Shown: positions 1 to 7,615, numbered from the stretch's first letter. The stretch is DNA of 12,319 nucleotides from Pseudomonadota bacterium (GCA_022573605.1 JACZTQ010000067.1:1-12319), one strand, 5' to 3'. The notes: generated from the letters alone by a model not told the origin. Translations and numbers: made by a program.

Positions 1-1424
<1,424 letters not shown>

Positions 1425-1578
1425 GCGTTTCCCTCGTGGCAACCGGGTGCGATACCTCCCGGCATGGCTGCCATGAGTGGTAGACGAGATCGGCGCCGTT
1501 GGCCAAGGCCGAATCCGCCGGTCTCGCGGCAGGCTCATGCGACCACGTTAGCCGGCCCCCTGAATCGGAAGGAAGACC

Positions 1579-1740
1579 ATGACCGTCCGGACCGTCCCGG
1601 CCAGCCCCACCGACGGGCAACAGCCGGGCGCCTCCGGTTTGCGCCGCAAGACGCGCGAGTTCATCCTGCCGGGCGGTCGACCGGGTGGCGGCGCGGACGC
1701 AATCGCCGATCTCGGGAGCCGGGTGTGCAAGAGCGCGGCG
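1579..1740 (+). pseudogene. pgm: 5' remnant of phosphoglucomutase gene
   Basis: The frame starts at ATG 1579 behind a good ribosome binding site (GGAAGGAAG). Its first 28 residues read MTVRTVPASPTDGQQPGASG followed by LRRKTREF. This matches the N-terminus of alpha-D-glucose phosphate-specific phosphoglucomutase (family pattern roughly TV..TPFxGQKPGTSGLRKK). After residue 28 the similarity stops; only a weak DAIADL could correspond to the following helix. None of the later domains, including the phosphoserine loop, appears anywhere nearby. The open frame continues to a stop at 1914 through an AT-rich stretch with a different composition, so that tail is not pgm. Most likely this is a gene decapitated by deletion or replacement that kept its start signals. 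The right boundary given here is approximate. Confidence 0.68.
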
Positions 1741-2059
1741 TCCAGGTTTGGACAGGGGATTAAGTTGTTGAATATAAGGATTTCTCAAAAGTTACTGTCG
1801 CGTGACCAGACCTGCCCTATTTTTCGGATTTCGTTCAAATTCAGGAACTTGACCCCCATTTCAGGCCTGAAGCCCTGCTCTTTCACATCGCGAAGCCGCC
1901 CGGCCGGGCGGTGATGGTTGGCTGCGGCGCCGCGTCGATCGAGGCGGCGCGCGGCGCCGCCGCCCCGGTGTTGCACCGCCGCGTTGCACCCCGCTGTCGC
2001 GCAAGGCCGGCAAACCGGCTATGATCGCGCCCGGGCAATTGCGCCGCCGCTGCTGCTTC
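1741..2059. other. Non-coding spacer: AT-rich patch followed by GC-rich palindromes
   Basis: From about 1755 to 1875 the base composition drops sharply relative to the GC-rich surroundings (runs such as ttgaatataagg and ctatttttcgg). This suggests foreign or remnant DNA at the pgm break point. Three palindromes follow: TTCAGGCCTGAA at 1860-1871, CCGCCCGGCCGGGCGG at 1896-1911, and a hairpin with 8-bp arms at 1943-1950 and 1954-1961 around a 3-base loop. The last could act as a transcription stop or structural element, but there is no T-run. No convincing gene was seen; open frames here are composition artefacts. Confidence 0.5.
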
Positions 2060-2074
2060 GGGGGATGACCGTTC

Positions 2075-3118
2075 ATGCGTCCAGGCGATCTCGCCGTTCC
2101 GACCGGCCGGTGCGGCGCGCGCTGCCGGGCGGCTCTCCTGGTCTCGCTCGCGCCGTGGCTCCCGGTCCCGGCAAGCGCGGGGACATGCGACTACACCGGC
2201 TTCGACCAGCCCTGCCTGGTCCAGGAAGGTGTCTACCGGGTGCTGATCCCGGAAGGCGACGGCCCGTTCCCGGTGATGGTCTATCTCTACGGCTCGGGCG
2301 GCCAGAGCGCGTCCATCACCAGCCATCCGCTGTTCAACGCCGCGGTGGTCCAGCGCGGCTATGCGCTGATCGTCCCGGCGGCGCTCGACATGGAATACCG
2401 CCGTGGCGTCTACAGCACCGGCTGGTCGCTGAGGCACGAGCCCCGCGCGGGCCGCGACGAGGTTCTGTTCCTCGGCCGGGTGATCGACGACGTCGGGCGC
2501 CGGTTCCCGATCGACCGCGACCGGGTGCTGCTGGCCGGCCAGTCCCGCGGCGCCTTCCTGATCTGGGAGATCGCCTGCCACGAGCCGGAAATGGCCACCG
2601 CCTTCGCGGCCCATGCCGGGGGTTATCTCGGCGAGATGCCGGAGGAATGCGAACGCCCGGTGCGGTTTCTGCACAGTCACGGCCTCAACGACCCGATCAT
2701 ACCCTTCGCCGGGGAGCCCGTGGTCTCCGGCGGCATCGCCATGACCACGCTGGAGCGCAGCCTCGACACCCTCGCCCGGACCAATCGCTGCCGCGACGCG
2801 GAGCCCGAGCAGGCCGGCTCGAGGCTGGGCCTGCGGCGCACACACTGGAGCGGATGCGCGCCCGGCGCCTCGCTCGATCTGATGCTGCATGACGGCGGCC
2901 ATGTCATGCCGGTGGACTGGTTCCGCGCCGTGCTCGACTGGTTCGAGGAGCCGTCGGAAGCGGCGCCGGAGGTGGCGCCGCTGACCCGTTTGCCCGGCGC
3001 CCGCGCGCCGGGGCGGTTCAAGAGCGTGCCCTCGACCAGCCCCGCCCTGACCATTGCCAAGCCGGGCGCCGGGCGCCGCCTTCAGGCCCCGGCGCCGTCC
3101 AAAAAGGACTCCCAGTAG
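2075..3118 (+). CDS. Secreted alpha/beta hydrolase, LpqC / PHB-depolymerase-like
   Basis: Probably an exported serine esterase of the LpqC/polyhydroxybutyrate depolymerase/feruloyl-esterase-like group; the substrate is unknown. Residues 1-35 look like a signal peptide: arginines, then the hydrophobic run AALLVSLAPWLPV, and an ASA cleavage motif before GTCDY. The mature start (GTCDYTGFDQPC...YRVLIPEGDGPFPVMVYLYG) resembles that family. A catalytic triad can be proposed: Ser157 in GQSRG, Asp206 in HGLNDPIIPF and His276 in DGGHVMP. GGGGA about nine bases before ATG 2075 supports the start. The last ~45 residues are low-complexity, and the final 37 bases overlap the convergent lysR stub, so the C-terminal tail may be a recent extension. 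The fold call is good; the function is only general. Confidence 0.85.
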   Translation: MRPGDLAVPTGRCGARCRAALLVSLAPWLPVPASAGTCDYTGFDQPCLVQEGVYRVLIPEGDGPFPVMVYLYGSGGQSASITSHPLFNAAVVQRGYALIVPAALDMEYRRGVYSTGWSLRHEPRAGRDEVLFLGRVIDDVGRRFPIDRDRVLLAGQSRGAFLIWEIACHEPEMATAFAAHAGGYLGEMPEECERPVRFLHSHGLNDPIIPFAGEPVVSGGIAMTTLERSLDTLARTNRCRDAEPEQAGSRLGLRRTHWSGCAPGASLDLMLHDGGHVMPVDWFRAVLDWFEEPSEAAPEVAPLTRLPGARAPGRFKSVPSTSPALTIAKPGAGRRLQAPAPSKKDSQ

Positions 3119-3332
3119 GGCGGCGGCGCGATCCGGGCGGACACGAAATCGATCACCGCCCGGGCCCGGGCGGTGAGGTGCCGGGTCTGCGGCCAGACCG
3201 TGTAGATGGCGATCTCGGGCCAGCGGAAATCGCCCAGAATCACCACCAGATGCCCCCGCGCCACCGCCTCGTGAACCAGGAAACTCGGTTGCAGCACCCC
3301 CCTTGCCCGGCGATCGCCGCCTCCCCCACCCC
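3082..3332 (-). pseudogene. C-terminal stub of a LysR-family regulator
   Basis: The reverse strand ending at TGA 3082 encodes VLQPSFLVHEAVARGHLVV followed by ILGDFRWPEIAIYTVWPQTR and a tail through FVSARI. This is typical of the last ~70 residues of a LysR substrate-binding domain (pattern GxGIxLLPxFLVxxxLxxGxLVxVLPxW...YAVYPxxRHLxxKVRxFIDFL). The preceding residues, GEAAIAGQG, are in another frame. The switch falls at a run of six C (3297-3302), which points to a homopolymer indel. Upstream of about 3332 the gene stops and GC-rich palindromic repeats take over. The whole helix-turn-helix domain and most of the effector domain are missing. It converges on the hydrolase gene with a 37-base overlap. 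Non-functional as a regulator. Confidence 0.75.
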
Positions 3333-3584
3333 CTGACGCCGCCACGCGCTCTGCGCGGGCGGCGTATTTCCACCGTCCATCGAAGCTTGGCCGCACGGCC
3401 CTCCCCCCCGGCCCCCTCCCCCAAGGAGGGGGAGAGGCACCGGCAGCGCCGATTTCGCCCCCCACTCCCCCTGGGCTTCGCAGGGGACCGTGGCCGCAGA
3501 TGCGGCCGCGTAAGCCCCGGAGAAGGGGACGGGGGGGAGGCTTGCGACGGCCCCGACGGTCGCGGCGCCCGGGGCATAAAACAC
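3333..3584. repeat. Compound block of GC-rich palindromic repeats
   Basis: This stretch between the lysR stub and the folE terminator holds several hairpins in a row. One has CGCCGCC (3337-3343) and CGCG (3345-3348) pairing with CGCG (3354-3357) and GGCGGCG (3358-3364). The next is a C-tract/G-tract hairpin around ccctcccccaaggaggggga (about 3412-3436). A CCCCCT/AGGGG hairpin lies near 3466-3486, followed by the two-hairpin unit at 3485-3528 listed separately. Open frames across it on both strands are low-complexity and not credible. Blocks like this are common in alphaproteobacterial intergenic DNA; here one has apparently entered or replaced the lysR gene. Confidence 0.6.
3485..3528 (+). 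repeat. Two-hairpin repeat, copy B
   Basis: GGACCGTGGCCGC (3485-3497), a 3-base loop, then TGCGGCCGCGTAAGCC (3501-3516) recur with every base conserved at 8414-8426 and 8429-8444, where the loop is 2 bases. In both copies the conserved part folds as a GGCCGC/GCGGCC hairpin and is followed by a second, sequence-divergent hairpin, here CCCC (3515-3518) with GGGG (3525-3528). Conserved first hairpin plus a changed but still pairing second hairpin suggests one mobile or structural element. Confidence 0.6.
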
Positions 3585-3585
3585 C

Positions 3586-3612
3586 AAAGGCCGGCCCCGC
3601 GGGACCGGCCTT
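3586..3612 (-). terminator. Intrinsic terminator of folE
   Basis: AAGGCCGG and CCGGCCTT form a perfect 8-bp stem around a short GC-rich loop, about 20 bases past the folE stop codon. On the reverse strand the stem is followed by TTTGGTGTTTTA, a T-rich tract, as expected for rho-independent termination in the folE direction. Confidence 0.8.
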
Positions 3613-3632
3613 GCCCACCCGTGGTGGCGTCC

Positions 3633-4268
3633 TCAGCCCATCCGGTTGGTCGGATTGCCGATGATGTCCATGAATTCCTTGCGGGTCCGGTGATCCTCGC
3701 GGAAGGCGCCCAGCATGGTCGAGGTCACCATGCTGACCCCGTGCTTGTTGACGCCGCGGGTCGACATGCAGTGATGCTCGGCCTCCATCACCACGGCGAC
3801 GCCTTCCGGCTTCAGCACCGTCATCAGGGTGTTGGCGATCTGCGCCGTCATCTTCTCCTGCACCTGCAACCGCTTGGCATAGGCATCGACCAGACGCGCC
3901 AGCTTGGAGATGCCGACCACGCGGTCGGTCGGGAGATAGCCGACATGGGCCACCCCGATGATCGGGGCCAGGTGATGCTCGCAGAAGCTCTCGAAGCGGA
4001 TGTCGCGCAGCACCACCATCTCGTCGTAGCCCTCGACCTCCTCGAAGGTCCGTTGCAGCATCGCCACCGGGTCCTCCTCGTAGCCGCGGAACCACTGGCG
4101 ATAGGCGCGCACCACCCGGCCGGGGGTGTCCAGCAGGCCCTCGCGCTCCGGGTCGTCGCCGGCCCAGCGCAGCAGGGTGCGCACCGCCTGCTCGGCCTCG
4201 GCGGTGGTCGGGCGTTCGATCGGGCGGGCTTCGGGCTCGATCAGGACCAACGGGTCGATCTTGTTCAT
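3633..4268 (-). CDS. folE: GTP cyclohydrolase I
   Basis: Converts GTP to 7,8-dihydroneopterin triphosphate, the first step of tetrahydrofolate synthesis; a cytoplasmic, normally homodecameric zinc enzyme. The 211 residues are of normal length. They include LLDTPGRVVRAYRQWF (residues 46-61), FESFCEHHLAPI with zinc ligand Cys96 and His99, VGISKLARLVDAYAKRLQVQE, and EAEHHCMSTRGV with the second ligand Cys167. The C-terminal MLGAFREDHRTRKEF is also typical. GAGGT lies seven bases before ATG 4268. The gene follows metZ on the same strand with a 142-bp gap that contains a TTAA-N7-TTAA box, so it may have its own promoter. A clear terminator follows. Identification is secure. Confidence 0.97.
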   Translation of the reverse strand: MNKIDPLVLIEPEARPIERPTTAEAEQAVRTLLRWAGDDPEREGLLDTPGRVVRAYRQWFRGYEEDPVAMLQRTFEEVEGYDEMVVLRDIRFESFCEHHLAPIIGVAHVGYLPTDRVVGISKLARLVDAYAKRLQVQEKMTAQIANTLMTVLKPEGVAVVMEAEHHCMSTRGVNKHGVSMVTSTMLGAFREDHRTRKEFMDIIGNPTNRMG

Positions 4269-4363
4269 GGATTACCTCACAACTCCTGCCGACTACGCGT
4301 CGCGCCCCCATAACACGAAGTTTTCATTCAGGCCTAACTCGACACAGTAACAGACGAAGAGGG

Positions 4364-4378
4364 TTAACGGGAGGTTAA
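4364..4378 (-). promoter_or_regulatory. Candidate CtrA binding box upstream of folE
   Basis: On the reverse strand the sequence reads TTAACCTCCCGTTAACC, matching TTAA-N7-TTAA(C), the known full site of the alphaproteobacterial cell-cycle regulator CtrA. It sits about 95 bases before the folE start codon. AT-rich matches are unlikely by chance in DNA this GC-rich, but a single site is weak evidence. Confidence 0.4.
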
Positions 4379-4380
4379 GA

Positions 4381-4396
4381 ACCATTACCAAATGGT
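4381..4396 (-). terminator. Small hairpin downstream of metZ
   Basis: ACCATT and AATGGT form a 6-bp stem around a 4-base loop, 15 bases past the metZ stop. Only a short, mixed T tract follows on the reverse strand, so it is a weak terminator or an mRNA-end stabiliser at best. Confidence 0.35.
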
Positions 4397-4410
4397 GAAT
4401 TAGTGCGGCA

Positions 4411-5613
4411 TCACACCGCCGCCAGCGCCGAGTCCAGATCCTCGCGCAGATCTTCCGGGTCCTCCAGCCCGACCGAGAGGCGCACCAGGCCGGGGGTGAT
4501 TCCCAGCCCGAGGCGCGCCTCCTCGGTCAGGCGCTGGTGGGTCGTCGTGGTGGGATGGGTCACCAGGCTCTTGGCGTCGCCCAGATTGTTCGAGATCCGG
4601 ATCAGCCGCAGCGCGTTGAGGAAGCGGAAGGCGCCGGCCTGACCGTCCGCGATCTCGAGCGCCAGCATGGTGCCCGGGCGCTCCATCTGGGCCGCCGCCA
4701 GGTCGTGCTGGGGATGGCTCGCCAGGCCGGGATAGATCACCTGGCTCAAGCCCGCCGCGCCATCCAGCCAGCGCACCAGCGCCTCGGCCCCGTCGGTCTG
4801 GGCGTGGGCCCGCAGCGCCAGGGTCTCCAGCCCCTTCAGCATCACCCAGGCGTTGAACGGGCTCAGCGCCGGGCCGGTATGCTTGACGTAAGGCTCGAAT
4901 TCGTCGCGGATGAAGCGCTCGGTTCCCAGCACCACGCCGCCCAGGCAGCGACCCTGCCCGTCGATATGCTTGGTCGCCGAATAGACCACGATGTCGGCGC
5001 CCAGTTCCAGCGGGCGCTGGAACATCGGGGTGGCGAAGACATTATCGACCACCAGGGTTGCCCCCACCGAATGGACGATCCCGGCCACCGCCGCCAGATC
5101 GATGATCTCCAGCGTCGGGTTCGACGGCGTCTCCAGGAAGCAGGTCCTGGTCTCGGGCCGCACGGCGCCCTGCCACTGGGTCAGGTCGGTGCCATCGACC
5201 ATGGTGACGGCGATGCCGAAACGCGGCAGCAGGGTCTCGATGATATAGCTGCACGAGCCGAACAGCGCACGCGCCGACACCACGTGGTCGCCGGCCTTGA
5301 GCTGACACATCAGCGCCGCGTTGACCGCCGCCATGCCGCTGGCGGTGGCAAATGCCGCCTCGGCCTCCTCCAGCGCGGCGATCCGGTCCTCGAACATCGC
5401 CACCGTCGGGTTGCCGTAGCGGGCGTAGATGAAGCCCTCCTCGCCCTCGGGCAGATCGCCCTTGAAGCGGGCCGCGGCGGCCTCGGCGTCCGGGTAGACG
5501 AAGCCCTGGGTCAGGTAGATCGCCTCGGAGGTCTCGCCGAAACGGCTGCGGCGCTGGCCGGCGTGGATCAGGCGCGTACGGGGACGGTAGCGACGGGTGC
5601 TGGTATCGTTCAT
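4411..5613 (-). CDS. metZ: O-succinylhomoserine sulfhydrylase
   Basis: PLP-dependent enzyme of the Cys/Met-metabolism family that makes homocysteine directly from O-succinylhomoserine and sulfide in methionine synthesis. The protein is 400 residues, normal length. It opens with TRLIHAGQRRSRFGETSEAI, typical of MetZ. The cofactor sites are visible: Tyr63/Tyr66 region FIYARYGNPT, ATASGMAAV at 90-97, Asp190 in VVDNVFATP, and Lys215 in YSATKHIDGQGR as the Schiff-base lysine. The C-terminal ISNNLGDAKSLVTHPTTTTH substrate-site segment is present. ATG 5613 is the only plausible start: an in-frame stop lies at 5647 with no start codon between. The start lacks a good Shine-Dalgarno, which matters because a SAM-II riboswitch lies 75 bases upstream. 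O-acetylhomoserine sulfhydrylase is the main alternative, but the sequence style and riboswitch favour MetZ. Confidence 0.95.
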   Translation of the reverse strand: MNDTSTRRYRPRTRLIHAGQRRSRFGETSEAIYLTQGFVYPDAEAAAARFKGDLPEGEEGFIYARYGNPTVAMFEDRIAALEEAEAAFATASGMAAVNAALMCQLKAGDHVVSARALFGSCSYIIETLLPRFGIAVTMVDGTDLTQWQGAVRPETRTCFLETPSNPTLEIIDLAAVAGIVHSVGATLVVDNVFATPMFQRPLELGADIVVYSATKHIDGQGRCLGGVVLGTERFIRDEFEPYVKHTGPALSPFNAWVMLKGLETLALRAHAQTDGAEALVRWLDGAAGLSQVIYPGLASHPQHDLAAAQMERPGTMLALEIADGQAGAFRFLNALRLIRISNNLGDAKSLVTHPTTTTHQRLTEEARLGLGITPGLVRLSVGLEDPEDLREDLDSALAAV

Positions 5614-5675
5614 GCGCTCTGCCGGGGAATATGCCCGGTCCTTCGACTAATCATGGACCGGAACGGAAGGGCCAT
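5610..5675 (-). CDS. Possible 21-residue leader peptide upstream of metZ
   Basis: A short frame starting at ATG 5675 (MALPFRSMISRR...) ends in TGA at 5610-5612, overlapping the metZ ATG as ATGA. An AGAGGT (5690-5695 on the reverse strand), the 3' end of the SAM-II riboswitch, lies 14 bases before the ATG, longer than ideal spacing. If translated, it would couple leader and metZ translation, which could explain why metZ lacks its own strong ribosome binding site. There is no composition or homology evidence for the peptide itself. Confidence 0.25.
   Translation of the reverse strand: MALPFRSMISRRTGHIPRQSA
5635..5661 (-). promoter_or_regulatory. Hairpin in metZ leader, possible expression platform
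   Basis: CCGGTCC (5635-5641) and GGACCGG (5655-5661) form a perfect 7-bp stem with a 13-base loop. It lies between the riboswitch and the metZ start codon, 22 bases before the ATG. No T tract follows, so a translational or structural role is more likely than termination. Confidence 0.4.
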
Positions 5676-5688
5676 CTTTGCTGGCCAC

Positions 5689-5746
5689 GACCTCTTTAGC
5701 GGATTTTTTTACGTGGTCCGCAAGCCGGCCCGACAAATCACCACGT
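5689..5746 (-). ncRNA. SAM-II riboswitch (metA motif) in the metZ leader
   Basis: The reverse strand reads ACGTGGTGATTTG...GGCTTGCGGACCACGT, an A-rich linker, then TCCGCTAAAGAGGT. This is the SAM-II consensus: P1 pairs 5740-5746 with 5711-5717 (7 bp). The conserved GATTTG and CTTGC elements are present. The pseudoknot helix pairs GCGGA (5717-5721) with TCCGC (5699-5703), followed by the conserved GCTAAAG. Known SAM-II RNAs bind S-adenosylmethionine and lower expression of methionine genes in alphaproteobacteria, which fits metZ directly downstream. The 3' end carries the SD-like AGAGGT that ligand binding would hide. The match was judged by eye, but all landmarks are present in order. Confidence 0.9.
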
Positions 5747-5752
5747 CTGTCG

Positions 5753-5781
5753 CCATTACGCTTTTTGGCGCGGCGCGTCAA
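5753..5781 (-). promoter_or_regulatory. Candidate metZ promoter
   Basis: On the reverse strand TTGACG (5776-5781) and TAATGG (5753-5758) are separated by 17 bases. Transcription would start near 5746, at the 5' end of the riboswitch stem P1. The position relative to the riboswitch is the best support; the -10 is only a fair match. Confidence 0.5.
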
Positions 5782-5902
5782 TTCAACGATTGCCAGGAGC
5801 AATGCGCAGGTCAAGCCGATTTGCACGGACGCACAGGCAATTATAGGATATCCCATCTCATCCATGCATTTTCGGCACTTAGCCTTGGAGAGGAAACGCG
5901 AC

Positions 5903-6811
5903 ATGGCTGCAAGCGATCCGGCCTACCCCGCCAAGACCCGGGAGATGCACAGCCACCATTTCGACTCGACGATCTGGAACGATTTCGGCTTTCGCGACGA
6001 CGACATCATCATCTCGACCTACGCCAAGGCCGGCACCACCTGGGTGCAACAGATCGTCAGCCAGTTGATCTTCGGCGGCGCCGAGGGCCTGGCGGTGGCC
6101 GAGATGTCGCCCTGGCTCGACCTGCGGGTGCCGCCCAAGGCGGTCAAGCTGCCGGCGGTCGAGGCCCAGACCCACCGGCGGTTCATCAAGACCCACCTGC
6201 CGGTCGATGCCCTGGTGTTCTCGCCCAAGGCCAAATACCTCTATATCGCCCGCGACGGGCGCGACGTGGTGTGGAGCATGTACAACCACCACGCCAACGC
6301 CAACGCGCTGTGGTACGAGGCGCTGAACGACACCCCGGGCCGGGTCGGGCCGCCGATCGGGCCGCCGCCGGACTCGGTGCTGCAATATTTCGACGACTGG
6401 CTGGCGCGCGACGGCCACCCGTTCTGGCCGTTCTGGGAGAACCTCCGTTCGTGGTGGGCCATCCGCCACCTGCCCAATGTGATGATGCTGCATTTCGGGC
6501 AACTGAAGGCCGACATGCCGGGCCAGATCCGCCGCATCGCCGCTTTCCTCGACACCCCCATCGACGCGGCGGCGTGGCCGGCGATCCTGGAGCATTGCAG
6601 CTTCGACTACATGAAGGCCAACGCCAGCGCCAGCGTGCCCTTGGGCGGCGCCTTCTGGGAGGGCGGCGCCCGGACCTTCATCCACAAGGGGGTCAACGGA
6701 CGCTGGCGCGACCTGCTCGGCCCGGCCCAATCCGCCGCCTACGAAGCCCGCGCCCTGGCCGAGCTGGGCGCGGATTGCGCCCGCTGGCTGGCGACCGGCG
6801 AGGGCGGCTGA
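5903..6811 (+). CDS. PAPS-dependent sulfotransferase
   Basis: Cytosolic-type sulfotransferase (Sulfotransfer_1), transferring a sulfuryl group from PAPS to a hydroxyl or amine acceptor; the acceptor is unknown. The 302 residues carry the PAPS 5'-phosphosulfate loop STYAKAGTTWVQQIV (residues 38-52, Lys42), the likely catalytic His98 in IKTHLP, the 3'-phosphate site YIARDGRDVVWSMYNHH (114-130; Arg117, Ser125), and the C-terminal KGVNGRWRDLL (262-272), equivalent to RKGxxGDWK. ATG 5903 is preferred to earlier in-frame starts because GGAGAGGA lies eight bases upstream, homology begins there, and upstream sequence is the metZ regulatory region. It is divergent from metZ and followed 75 bp later by a glutathione transferase with its own promoter-like sequence. 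The fold call is secure; the substrate cannot be read from the sequence. Confidence 0.93.
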   Translation: MAASDPAYPAKTREMHSHHFDSTIWNDFGFRDDDIIISTYAKAGTTWVQQIVSQLIFGGAEGLAVAEMSPWLDLRVPPKAVKLPAVEAQTHRRFIKTHLPVDALVFSPKAKYLYIARDGRDVVWSMYNHHANANALWYEALNDTPGRVGPPIGPPPDSVLQYFDDWLARDGHPFWPFWENLRSWWAIRHLPNVMMLHFGQLKADMPGQIRRIAAFLDTPIDAAAWPAILEHCSFDYMKANASASVPLGGAFWEGGARTFIHKGVNGRWRDLLGPAQSAAYEARALAELGADCARWLATGEGG

Positions 6812-6820
6812 CCGGCCCCC

Positions 6821-6848
6821 CTTGCCATTCGCGGATATCCGCTACATT
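6821..6848 (+). promoter_or_regulatory. Candidate promoter with operator-like palindrome before the glutathione transferase
   Basis: CTTGCC (6821-6826) and TACATT (6843-6848) are 16 bases apart. The perfect 12-bp palindrome GCGGATATCCGC (6831-6842) fills the spacer, where a dimeric repressor or MerR-type activator could bind. Both hexamers are imperfect, so this is a moderate call. Confidence 0.35.
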
Positions 6849-6850
6849 CA

Positions 6851-6883
6851 GGGGCTCCCCCGCAGCCGCTTGCAAGGAGCCCC
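6851..6883 (+). promoter_or_regulatory. RBS-sequestering hairpin before the glutathione transferase
   Basis: GGGGCTCC (6851-6858) pairs perfectly with GGAGCCCC (6876-6883) around a 17-base loop. The second arm includes the GGAG of the Shine-Dalgarno AAGGAG (6874-6879) and ends three bases before the start codon. Such a stem would block ribosome entry unless opened. If transcription starts as far down as 6855, half of the left arm would be lost. Confidence 0.45.
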
Positions 6884-6886
6884 GTC

Positions 6887-7579
6887 ATGCCCGCACCGAT
6901 CGACCTCTACTACTGGCCCACCCCGAACGGCTACAAGATCTCCATCGCGCTGGAGGAGATGGGCCTGCCCTACCAGGTCAAATGGGTCGAGATCGGCCGC
7001 GGCGACCAGTTCAAGCCCGCGTTCCTCGCCATCAGCCCCAACAACCGGATGCCGGCCATTGTCGATCCGGAGGGGCCGGACGGCGAGCCGGTCTCGATCT
7101 TCGAATCCGGCGCCATCCTGCAATATCTCGCCCGCAAGACCGGGAAATTTTGCGGCGCCAACCAGCGCGAGCGCATCGAGATCGACCAGTGGCTGTTCTG
7201 GCAGGTCGGCGGGCTCGGCCCGATGGCCGGCCAGGCGCACCACTTCCTCAACTACGCCCCGGAGCGGATCGACTACGCCCGCCGGCGCTATTCCGACGAG
7301 GTCAACCGGCTCTACGGGGTGCTGGAGCGCCGCCTCGCCGATCGCGACTTCGTCGCCGGCCCGTATTCCATCGCCGACATGGCGATCTGGTCCTGGGCCC
7401 GGGGCTGGGAAAATCAGAACCAGGACATCGCCGAGTTCCCGAACATGAAAGCCTGGCTCGACCGCATCTGGGACCGTCCCGCGGTCAAGACCGGCTGGGC
7501 GCTCGGTCAGGACAAACGCCGCAACCTCGCCACCGACAAGGAAGCGCAGGCGATCCTGTTCGGCCAGCGGGCGCGCTGA
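6887..7579 (+). CDS. yfcG: Nu-class glutathione transferase, YfcG-like
   Basis: Cytosolic glutathione-dependent disulfide oxidoreductase/transferase. The 230 residues have an N-terminal thioredoxin-like domain with IDLYYWPTPNGYKISIALEE (residues 5-24; the TPNGYK segment takes the place of a catalytic Ser/Cys as in YfcG and Ure2p-like proteins), SPNNRMPAIVD, and the glutathione site FESGAILQYLA. The helical domain includes QWLFWQVGGLGPMAGQAHHF (residues 104-123), a YfcG/YghU hallmark, and YSIADMAIWSWARGW. The ribosome binding site AAGGAG lies seven bases upstream but is inside a hairpin. It follows a sulfotransferase on the same strand and may act in thiol redox defence. Family placement is secure; the physiological substrate is not known. 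Confidence 0.93.
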   Translation: MPAPIDLYYWPTPNGYKISIALEEMGLPYQVKWVEIGRGDQFKPAFLAISPNNRMPAIVDPEGPDGEPVSIFESGAILQYLARKTGKFCGANQRERIEIDQWLFWQVGGLGPMAGQAHHFLNYAPERIDYARRRYSDEVNRLYGVLERRLADRDFVAGPYSIADMAIWSWARGWENQNQDIAEFPNMKAWLDRIWDRPAVKTGWALGQDKRRNLATDKEAQAILFGQRAR

Positions 7580-7615
7580 GCGGGGATCGGCGCCGCCAGC
7601 ACAAAGACAAAAAAT

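Noticed and set aside
1883..3577. Long minus-strand open frame across the hydrolase and repeat block
   Set aside because: Low-complexity antisense frame created by high GC content; it crosses a real plus-strand gene and palindromic repeats.
3082..4311. Single 409-codon minus-strand frame joining the lysR stub to folE
   Set aside because: Only its last ~70 codons match LysR; the rest is an out-of-frame reading of folE and repeats, so it is not a fusion protein.
5678..5902. N-terminal extension of the sulfotransferase
   Set aside because: The extra 75 residues are antisense to the riboswitch region; the family homology and ribosome binding site place the start at 5903.
5647..5904. 85-codon minus-strand frame with a membrane-like helix in the metZ leader
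   Set aside because: It runs straight through the SAM-II riboswitch and the candidate metZ promoter; no good ribosome binding site and no recognised family.
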